Positions 1 through 5,876 of a stretch of 6,896 nucleotides of DNA are shown in pieces. A model generated the notes under the pieces. It made no database searches and was not told the origin of the DNA. It saw only the letters and a program-made list of their open reading frames with translations. A program made the position numbers and the translations under genes. This DNA comes from an uncultured Oscillospiraceae bacterium (GTDB taxonomy: Bacteria; Bacillota; Clostridia; UBA1212; SIG427): contig CABQMV010000105.1 in NCBI GenBank assembly GCA_902465325.1, positions 1 to 6,896 of the forward strand. The letters run 5' to 3'. Position 1 is the stretch's first letter; each line of letters starts with the position of its first letter.

Positions 1-1304
1 GTTTTACCCTTCAGCGGCTGAAAACGGGTACGCCTCCCAGAGTGAATCGAAAGGATATTGACTTTACCGGAATGGAGCCTCAGTACGGAGATGAAACGGT
101 GCAGCCCTTTTCCTTTGAAACCCCGGCGCCAAAGCTGGAACAGGAGGTTTGCTATTTAACGCATACTTCTCCGGAGACAAAGCAGATTATAATGAGCAAT
201 ATAGATAAGTCTCCGATTTATAATGGCACAGTAAAGGGGATTGGCCCCAGATATTGCCCCTCCCTGGAGGATAAAATTATGCGCTTTCAGGATAAAGAAA
301 GGCATCAGATTTTTGTGGAGCCTATGGGGAGGGATACAGAAGAAATGTATTTGCAGGGGATGTCCTCCAGTCTTCCGGTAGAGGTACAGCTGGCTTTTGT
401 ACGTTCTGTTCCCGGCTTGGAGCATGCGACTTTTATGCGGCCGGCCTATGCCATTGAATATGATGCCATTGATGCCAGACAGCTGAAGCTGTCTCTGGAA
501 TCCAGGCTGGTAAACGGTCTTTTCTGTGCCGGACAGATTAATGGTTCTTCCGGATATGAGGAGGCCGCGGGTCAGGGGATTATAGCCGGAATCAATGCGG
601 CGTTAGGTCTCCAGAACAGGGAGCCTCTGATTTTGGACCGTTCGGAGGCGTATATAGGGGTTCTTATAGACGACCTGGTGACGCTGGGGACAAGAGAACC
701 GTACAGAATGATGACCTCGCGGGCAGAATACAGATTGCTGCTCCGCCAGGATAACGCAGATGAAAGGCTGACAGAAAAGGCATATAAAATTGGAATGATA
801 TCGGGGGAAAGGCATCAGCGCTTTCAAGAAAAATATGCCCTGGTAGAGGAAGAGCGCAATCGGATTTCCTCCTGCTTCCTTCCTGACAACCCGGAGGTGA
901 ATGCCTATTTAGAGTCCATCGACAGTACTCCTTTAAAAGGCAGCGCCTGTCTGCGGGATTTGCTGCGCCGTCCGGAGATTCAATACCCAGATCTTCTCAG
1001 ACTGGAGGCCCTCTGCGGCCGGGCTCCGAGAACTCCATTGCCGCAGGAGGTTACCCAGCAGGTTGAAATCAGTGTAAAATATGAGGGCTATATAAAAAGG
1101 CAGAAAGAAGAGGTGTCCAAATTTAAAAAGATGGAGGGAAAGACGCTTCCTCAGGAATTTGACTATACTTTAGTACCCAATCTAAGCTTAGAAGCCAGAG
1201 AAAAGCTGAATAAAATTCAGCCCCAATCTCTTGGACAGGCCGGAAGGATCAGCGGGGTAAGTCCGGCAGACGTCATGGCGCTGATGATATATTTTAAGAA
1301 ATGA
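1..1304 (+). CDS. mnmG: MnmG (GidA), tRNA uridine-5-carboxymethylaminomethyl modification enzyme, 5'-truncated by window edge
   Basis: FAD-dependent enzyme that, with the GTPase MnmE, installs (carboxymethyl)aminomethyl groups on wobble U34 of certain tRNAs in the cytoplasm. The frame is open from base 3 and begins inside the conserved LKTGTPPR segment, so roughly the first 200 residues (the N-terminal FAD-binding part) lie upstream; the GTG at 42 is internal, not the start. Visible landmarks in order are GPRYCPSLEDK, whose Cys matches catalytic Cys277 of E. coli MnmG by family knowledge; HQIFVEPMGRDTEEMY; RPAYAIEYD; the GLFCAGQINGSSGYEEAAGQG block; TSRAEYRLLLRQDNADERLT; and a normal C-terminal helical domain ending GRISGVSPADVMALMIYFKK. 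Nothing visible is missing or broken. The stop is followed at 10 bp by the rsmG start, giving the usual mnmG-rsmG operon. mnmE would be expected just upstream, outside the window. Confidence 0.97.
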   Translation, partial: FTLQRLKTGTPPRVNRKDIDFTGMEPQYGDETVQPFSFETPAPKLEQEVCYLTHTSPETKQIIMSNIDKSPIYNGTVKGIGPRYCPSLEDKIMRFQDKERHQIFVEPMGRDTEEMYLQGMSSSLPVEVQLAFVRSVPGLEHATFMRPAYAIEYDAIDARQLKLSLESRLVNGLFCAGQINGSSGYEEAAGQGIIAGINAALGLQNREPLILDRSEAYIGVLIDDLVTLGTREPYRMMTSRAEYRLLLRQDNADERLTEKAYKIGMISGERHQRFQEKYALVEEERNRISSCFLPDNPEVNAYLESIDSTPLKGSACLRDLLRRPEIQYPDLLRLEALCGRAPRTPLPQEVTQQVEISVKYEGYIKRQKEEVSKFKKMEGKTLPQEFDYTLVPNLSLEAREKLNKIQPQSLGQAGRISGVSPADVMALMIYFKK

Positions 1305-1314
1305 GGAGAGAAAA

Positions 1315-1956
1315 ATGAATCCGAAATTCCAGCTATATATGGAACTTCTGAAAGAGTGGAACACCCGAATGAACCTGACGGCTATTACAGAAGATTCAGA
1401 AATTAAAATTAAGCACTTTCAGGACTCGCTGAGTATTTTACCCTATATAAAATCCGGATCCCTTGTAGATGTAGGCACAGGCGCTGGCTTTCCAGGACTG
1501 CCTGTGGCAATAGAGCGGCCGGATATTTCGGTAACTCTTGTGGATTCTCTGGAAAAGAGAATCCGGTTTCTTCGGTGCGTAATTGATGCGCTGGGACTTA
1601 CCAATGTAAAATGTGTCCATGCCCGGGCAGAAGACTTTGGAAGAAATCCTGATTACCGCCAGCAGTTTGACTATGCAGTTGCCAGGGCGGTGGCTTCTAT
1701 GCCAGTACTGCTGGAGTACTGTCTGCCGCTTTTAAAAAACGGCGGTCATTTTATTGCCATGAAGGGGGCCAATGCTGACCAGGATCCATTTGACAGGGCT
1801 TTATCGGTTTTAGGCGGGAAACTGGTTTGCAAAGACCAGTTTGTTTTAGAGGGGTCGGACCTGCAAAGGTGTATTTTTGTCATAGAAAAAAGTCGACAGA
1901 TTCCTGAAAAATATCCCAGAAAATCAGGGGTTCCGACAAAATCCCCCCTGGTTTGA
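1315..1956 (+). CDS. rsmG: RsmG (GidB), 16S rRNA (guanine527-N7)-methyltransferase, short N-terminus
   Basis: SAM-dependent methyltransferase that by homology makes m7G527 in the 530 loop of 16S rRNA; in other bacteria its loss gives low-level streptomycin resistance. The 213-residue product has the Rossmann SAM motif VDVGTGAGFPG (residues 51-61), the acidic end of strand 2 at TLVDSLEKRIRFL (74-86), the FDYAVARAV motif (118-126), LPLLKNGGHFIAMKG (137-151) and the family C-terminal signature YPRKSGVPTKSPL. The ATG has a GAGGAGAG Shine-Dalgarno at 1303-1310. It starts only four residues before the block FQLYMELLKEWNTRMNLTAI, which in E. coli and B. subtilis follows about 24 residues. An in-frame TGA at 1285 with no ATG, GTG or TTG before 1315 rules out a longer start, so the N-terminal helix is really absent. 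The gene is co-transcribed with mnmG. Identity is very secure. Confidence 0.96.
   Translation: MNPKFQLYMELLKEWNTRMNLTAITEDSEIKIKHFQDSLSILPYIKSGSLVDVGTGAGFPGLPVAIERPDISVTLVDSLEKRIRFLRCVIDALGLTNVKCVHARAEDFGRNPDYRQQFDYAVARAVASMPVLLEYCLPLLKNGGHFIAMKGANADQDPFDRALSVLGGKLVCKDQFVLEGSDLQRCIFVIEKSRQIPEKYPRKSGVPTKSPLV
1921..1954 (+). other. Stem-loop at the 3' end of rsmG
   Basis: A 10-bp inverted repeat, AAATCAGGGG (1921-1930) with CCCCTGGTTT (1945-1954), including one G-U pair and a 14-nt loop, lies over the last codons and stop of rsmG. No T-run follows, so it is a poor intrinsic terminator; it could protect the mRNA end or partly attenuate readthrough. Since the bases also encode the conserved C-terminus of RsmG, the pairing may be a coincidence. 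Confidence 0.35.
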
Positions 1957-2076
1957 GTCGAACATTGTAGTTAATGCACACTAGTATAAAATTTTGCACA
2001 AATTAAAAAAAGGAAATAGACAGCCTTCCGTAGAAAATAGGGAATATAACTATTATATAAAGGGAAGGTGTTTTTT
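1957..2076 (+). promoter_or_regulatory. Gap and 5' leader upstream of noc, weak promoter signals
   Basis: This A/T-rich gap contains a -10-like TATAAA at 1985-1990, but the nearest -35-like word (TTGTAG, 1965-1970) is only 14 bp away. A second -10-like stretch, TATTATATAA (2051-2060), has no recognisable -35. No convincing sigma-A promoter is present, so noc may be read through from mnmG-rsmG or from a weak local start. CCTTCC (2024-2029) can pair with GGAAGG (2063-2068) in the noc ribosome binding site, with a nested AATAG/CTATT pair at 2036-2040 and 2050-2054. Confidence 0.3.
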
Positions 2077-2982
2077 ATGCTTGGGAGAGCAAAGGGGAGA
2101 GAAGCATTACATATACAGAATAGTCAGCAGGTCCAAAAAATTCCAATTAACAAAATATTGCCCAATCCGTATCAGCCAAGAAAGGTTTTTTCACAGAAGG
2201 CTTTGGCAGAGCTGGCAGAATCCATAAAGGAATACGGAGTGCTACAGCCGATCAGTGTGAGAAAAATCAACAGAGAGGCTTTTGAGCTGATTGCGGGAGA
2301 GAGGCGGCTGAGAGCATCTTTAATTGCCGGCGCCAAAGAAATTCCGGCGCTGGTAACAGATATCAATGACGAAGACTCTGCTATCTTGGCCCTGGTAGAG
2401 AACCTGCAGCGGGAAAACCTTTGCTTTCTTGAGGAGGCGGAAGGGTATTACAGCCTTTTGGTAGACCATGGACTTACCCAGGAGGAGCTGGCACAGCGTG
2501 TAGGAAAGAGTCAGTCTGCGGTGGCCAATAAGATCCGAGTGCTGAGACTGTCTGCTCCTGTCAAGCGTATGATCATGGACTACGGACTGTCGGAGCGCCA
2601 TGCCCGGGCCCTGTTGAAGCTGCCTAACGAGGAAATTCAGCTTAAAGTAGCAAAGACAGTTTGTGAGCGGGACTATAATGTCAAAAACACAGAGGAATTG
2701 GTGAAATTGACATTAGAACGCCTGAACAAACCGGGAATTGATCCTGTTTTCAGCAAAGAGGATTTGGAAATTACTGTAGACAACAGGGGCAGAGCCAAAA
2801 AGGTAGTAAAGAATATAAGAATTTTTGTTAACACCATAAAGGAAACCATCAATTTGCTTAAATTATCCGGTGTAGACGCCAAGGCGGCGCAGTTTGACAG
2901 AGGCGACTATTTTGAATTTGTGGTGCGGATTCCAAAGAAAGCAAACGGTATAGACGGGCTGATGGAAGAGGTGGAGGTGTAG
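2077..2982 (+). CDS. noc: Noc-type ParB-family nucleoid occlusion protein
   Basis: DNA-binding CTPase-fold protein of the ParB/Spo0J/Noc family; Noc binds dispersed chromosomal sites and keeps the division ring away from the nucleoid. Numbered from ATG 2077 (301 residues): the N-terminal ParB domain begins IPINKILPNPYQPR, followed by the nucleotide-binding box GERRLRA (74-80), box II ENLQREN (108-114), the helix-turn-helix in LTQEELAQRVGKSQSAVANK (133-152) and LSERHARALLKL; the C-terminal part with RIFVNTIKETINLLK and FVVRIPKK is typical of Clostridia homologues. Position right after rsmG favours Noc over chromosomal ParB, and no parA is present. ATG 2077 is chosen because GGAAGG (2063-2068) is spaced 8 nt from it; an in-frame GTG at 2068 would add MFF but overlaps that site. 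A general ParB annotation remains possible. Confidence 0.88.
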   Translation: MLGRAKGREALHIQNSQQVQKIPINKILPNPYQPRKVFSQKALAELAESIKEYGVLQPISVRKINREAFELIAGERRLRASLIAGAKEIPALVTDINDEDSAILALVENLQRENLCFLEEAEGYYSLLVDHGLTQEELAQRVGKSQSAVANKIRVLRLSAPVKRMIMDYGLSERHARALLKLPNEEIQLKVAKTVCERDYNVKNTEELVKLTLERLNKPGIDPVFSKEDLEITVDNRGRAKKVVKNIRIFVNTIKETINLLKLSGVDAKAAQFDRGDYFEFVVRIPKKANGIDGLMEEVEV

Positions 2983-3008
2983 ACTTTTTCGGGTGCCTAT
3001 GATATAAT
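2980..3008 (+). promoter_or_regulatory. Sigma-A promoter of gyrA
   Basis: The -35 TAGACT (2980-2985, four of six consensus bases) lies exactly 17 bp from a perfect TATAAT (3003-3008), which is preceded by the extended -10 dinucleotide TG at 3000-3001. The -35 overlaps the noc stop codon. Transcription would start near 3015, leaving a leader of about 45 nt with a weak AT inverted repeat (AATATAT 3013-3019, ATATATT 3028-3034) before the AAGGAG site at 3043-3048. gyrA can therefore be expressed independently of noc. Confidence 0.75.
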
Positions 3009-3058
3009 TAACAATATATGTAAGATAATATATTCACTGTAGAAGGAGTCTATTTAAG

Positions 3059-5620
3059 ATGAGTGACAAGAGTGACAGAGGCAATATCGTATACAATATT
3101 CCGGAAGACAGTGTCATTCCCAGAGATATTGAGCAGGAAATGCGACGGGCCTTTATTGAATACTCTATGAGTGTTATTATAGACAGAGCGCTGCCGGATG
3201 TGCGAGACGGATTAAAACCTGTGCACAGGAGAATTCTGTATTCCATGTTTACTCTTGGCTTTACTCCCGATAAGGCTTATAGAAAGTGTGCGGCTACTGT
3301 TGGAGATGTATTAGGTAAATACCATCCCCACGGAGATGCGGCAGTTTACGATGCGCTGGTTCGCTTAGCACAGGATTTTGCCATGCGCTATACCCTTGTA
3401 GACGGAAACGGTAATTTCGGGTCCAGAGACGGCGATGCGCCTGCTGCCCAGAGGTACACTGAGGCCAGGATGTCCAAAATTTCCATGGAGCTTTTATCGG
3501 ATATCAACAAGGATACGGTTGATTTCCGCCCCAATTATGATGAGCACGAAATGGAGCCGGGTGTGCTGCCTGCCAAATTTCCCAACCTTCTTGTAAACGG
3601 TTCCTCCGGAATTGCCGTGGGAATGGCTACCAATATCCCTCCCCACAATTTAGGCGAGGTTATCGACGGGATCATTGAGGTGATTGACAATCCGGAGGTT
3701 ACGATTGATGAGCTGATGCAGTTTATTAAGGGGCCGGATTTTCCCACAGGAGCGAATATTTTAGGCCGTCAGGGAATAAGAGAGGCGTATCGGACAGGCC
3801 GGGGAAAGATTATTGTCAGATCACAGGCAGAAATTGAAGAAGATAAAAACGGCCGTCAGCGAATTATTGTTACTGAAATTCCTTACCAGGTGAACAATGC
3901 GAGACTGGTGGAAAAGATCGCGGATTTGGTTAAGGAAAAGCGAATTGAGGGAATCAGCGGCCTCAGAGACGAATATGGCAAGGAGGGAATCCGGATTGTA
4001 ATTGAAATCAAGAAGGATGCCAATGCCAATGTTATATTGAACCAGTTATATAAATATACGTCTATGCAGGAGGCTTTTAATGTAAACATGCTTGCCATCG
4101 TTCCGGAGAAGAGCGAGAGCGGCGGGATTTATCACCAGCCTAGGGTTCTGAACCTCAGAGAAATGCTGGACTATTATATCTCCCATCAAAAGGAAGTCGT
4201 GACCAGAAGGACACAGTTTGATTTAAAGAAGGCGGAGGATCGGGCGCATATATTAGAGGGAGCCTTAATTGCCCTGGATAATATTAACGAGGTCATCCGG
4301 ATTATCCGGGCGGCCAAGACGGAGGCGGAGGCAAAGGCAGGACTAATTGAGAAATTTGGGCTCACAGACAGGCAGGCGCAGTATATCGTAGATATGCGTC
4401 TGGGTCGGTTGACCGGTATGGAACGGGATAAGATTGTAGAGGAGTATGAGCAGAAGAAAAAGGAGATCGCGTATTATCAGGATCTGCTCAGCGACGAAGG
4501 CAAGCTTATGGGCGTTATAAAAGAAGAATTGCTCACTGTCAAAGGGAAGTACGCAGATGAAAGACGCACACGGCTGGTTCCCTATGAGGGGGAAATTGAT
4601 ATAGAGGACCTGATCAACGAACAGGAGGTTGCCATTACGCTTACCCATATCGGGTATGTAAAGAGAACTGCCGCAGATACATATAAAGCGCAGCGAAGAG
4701 GGGGAAAGGGAATTGCCGGCCTCAGCACCAGAGAGGAAGATTTTGTAGAGCATTTGCTGATCACCTCCTCTCATAACCGGATTTTGTTTATTACCAATAT
4801 GGGGCGTGTCTATTCTCTGAAGGGCTACGAGATACCGGATGCGGGCAGGACTGCCAAAGGCATGGCAATTGTAAATCTTCTTCAGCTGCAGCCGGAGGAG
4901 AAGGTATCCACTGTGATTCCGATCAGCGGTTTTGAGGACGGAAAATATCTGGTTATTGGGACCAAGAGCGGAATTATAAAAAAGACGGAGCTGAAGGAAT
5001 ACAGCAATATGAGAAAAGGCGGCCTGATTGCCGTAGAGCTGAGGGACGGCGATGAGCTGGTGAATGCCAGACTTGCGGACGAGGGCGAGGAAATTATGAT
5101 TGTAACCCGTAAGGGAATGTCTATCCGCTTCCAGGAGAGTGACGTCAGAGCCACAAGCAGAGCATCGATTGGCGTAAAGGGAATTACTCTCAGAGAAGAC
5201 GATTATGTAATTGGAATGGATGTTTGCCGGCCGGGAGATACGGTGCTGATTGTAACGGAAAAAGGTTTTGGCAAAAGAACCGAATTAGATGAATATAAGG
5301 TACAAAACAGAGGCGGCAAAGGAATTATGACATACCGGGTATCTGATAAGACCGGTGAGCTGGTAGGGATGATGCCGGTGCAGGACAACCACGATGTTAT
5401 GCTCATTACATCTGAGGGTACGATTATCCGGCTGCATGCTTCTGATATCAATGTAATTGGCCGGGCAACGTCGGGCGTTACTTTGATGAGAACCAGAGAA
5501 GACAATATGATTGTAAGCTGTGCCCGTACTGAACGGGAGGAGGAAGCCCCTGAGGCCGAGTCAGAGGAAGCTGGCGACCTTCAGAACGCAGGGGAAACAG
5601 AAAACAGCGGAGAATCATAA
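3059..5620 (+). CDS. gyrA: DNA gyrase subunit A
   Basis: Breakage-reunion subunit of gyrase; with GyrB (A2B2) it introduces negative supercoils using ATP. The 853-residue length is normal. The N-terminal winged-helix region carries the quinolone-contact segment GKYHPHGDAAVYD and the catalytic Tyr133 in QRYTEAR; tower and coiled-coil domains follow to about residue 515. The C-terminal pinwheel has six blade repeats and the GyrA-box QRRGGKG (545-551), which distinguishes it from topoisomerase IV ParC; a related QNRGGKG lies in blade 5 (749-755). An acidic tail occupies about 824-853. Odd points: Ala94 where E. coli has Ser83 (the Asp87 equivalent, Asp98, is kept), and about nine extra residues around 349-359 relative to B. 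subtilis. The ATG has AAGGAG 10 nt upstream. gyrB is not adjacent upstream; Noc is. Confidence 0.98.
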   Translation: MSDKSDRGNIVYNIPEDSVIPRDIEQEMRRAFIEYSMSVIIDRALPDVRDGLKPVHRRILYSMFTLGFTPDKAYRKCAATVGDVLGKYHPHGDAAVYDALVRLAQDFAMRYTLVDGNGNFGSRDGDAPAAQRYTEARMSKISMELLSDINKDTVDFRPNYDEHEMEPGVLPAKFPNLLVNGSSGIAVGMATNIPPHNLGEVIDGIIEVIDNPEVTIDELMQFIKGPDFPTGANILGRQGIREAYRTGRGKIIVRSQAEIEEDKNGRQRIIVTEIPYQVNNARLVEKIADLVKEKRIEGISGLRDEYGKEGIRIVIEIKKDANANVILNQLYKYTSMQEAFNVNMLAIVPEKSESGGIYHQPRVLNLREMLDYYISHQKEVVTRRTQFDLKKAEDRAHILEGALIALDNINEVIRIIRAAKTEAEAKAGLIEKFGLTDRQAQYIVDMRLGRLTGMERDKIVEEYEQKKKEIAYYQDLLSDEGKLMGVIKEELLTVKGKYADERRTRLVPYEGEIDIEDLINEQEVAITLTHIGYVKRTAADTYKAQRRGGKGIAGLSTREEDFVEHLLITSSHNRILFITNMGRVYSLKGYEIPDAGRTAKGMAIVNLLQLQPEEKVSTVIPISGFEDGKYLVIGTKSGIIKKTELKEYSNMRKGGLIAVELRDGDELVNARLADEGEEIMIVTRKGMSIRFQESDVRATSRASIGVKGITLREDDYVIGMDVCRPGDTVLIVTEKGFGKRTELDEYKVQNRGGKGIMTYRVSDKTGELVGMMPVQDNHDVMLITSEGTIIRLHASDINVIGRATSGVTLMRTREDNMIVSCARTEREEEAPEAESEEAGDLQNAGETENSGES

Positions 5621-5655
5621 AGACCGATCTGCATTTTTAATTATAAAAGCAGAAC

Positions 5656-5716
5656 GCCTGTGTAAAAGACAGGTTTCATTCAGGGTCATGCTTTTTTACA
5701 GGCATGGCCCTGAAAG
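5656..5716 (+). terminator. Hairpin cluster downstream of gyrA, probable terminator or 3'-end structure
   Basis: A strong stem pairs 5679-5693 with 5700-5714 (TTCAGGGTCATGC against GCATGGCCCTGAA, 15 pairs including two G-U, loop TTTTAC). A smaller hairpin, CCTGT (5657-5661) with ACAGG (5669-5673), lies just upstream and is followed by TTTCATT. The strong stem begins 58 bases after the gyrA stop, so it is well placed to end the transcript, but its tail (AAGTATTTATACATTTAG) has no continuous T-run. It may define the mRNA 3' end by a mechanism other than classical intrinsic termination. See the findings for the alternative pairing. Confidence 0.5.
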
Positions 5717-5770
5717 TATTTATACATTTAGTATTGTTTCCATCATATACTGCTATAAAAGCAATAGGAC

Positions 5771-5793
5771 AAGAAATATGAATTTTATTTCTT
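5771..5793 (+). other. A/T-rich inverted repeat upstream of the secreted-protein promoter
   Basis: AAGAAATA (5771-5778) and TATTTCTT (5786-5793) are perfect reverse complements separated by TGAATTT. The right arm ends 14 bp before the -35 hexamer at 5808. It could be an operator or only a chance A/T palindrome; there is no direct evidence of a bound regulator. The rest of the gap between gyrA and the promoter shows no gene. Confidence 0.25.
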
Positions 5794-5807
5794 AACATAA
5801 AAAATCA

Positions 5808-5841
5808 TTGACAAAATGCCTAAAAATGTTTATGATATAAT
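5808..5841 (+). promoter_or_regulatory. Strong sigma-A promoter of the secreted-protein gene
   Basis: A perfect -35 TTGACA (5808-5813) is followed after 17 bp by TATGAT (5831-5836, five of six). A perfect TATAAT (5836-5841) with extended TG at 5833-5834 overlaps it, but lies 22 bp from the -35. The combined 11-mer TATGATATAAT also occurs at the gyrA promoter. A start around 5843-5848 gives a leader of about 30 nt ending in the near-ideal AAGGAGG (5864-5870), six bases before the ATG. The gene is likely well expressed as a separate unit. Confidence 0.85.
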
Positions 5842-5876
5842 AAAAATATACTCAGAACGATATAAGGAGGTATTTT

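Noticed and set aside
42..44. GTG at 42 as the mnmG start
   Set aside because: The frame is open upstream and codes the conserved LKTGTPPR segment, so the GTG is an internal Val codon.
1994..2227. Open frame of 77 residues upstream of and overlapping noc
   Set aside because: It lies in another frame over the start of noc, has no good ribosome binding site, and its second half is just shifted noc codons.
1957..3058. parS or Noc-binding sites near noc
   Set aside because: I looked for TGTTTCACGTGAAACA-like and ATTTCCCGGGAAAT-like palindromes and saw none in the window.
4343..4774. 143-residue open frame on the - strand inside gyrA
   Set aside because: It is fully antisense to conserved gyrA coding sequence, with no family features and no ribosome binding site reason to believe it.
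3059..5620. ParC (topoisomerase IV) instead of GyrA
   Set aside because: A canonical GyrA-box QRRGGKG and a full six-blade C-terminal domain identify gyrase subunit A.
5520..5795. 91-residue open frame crossing the gyrA stop
   Set aside because: The first third is out-of-frame gyrA and the rest runs through the hairpin region; no recognisable motifs.
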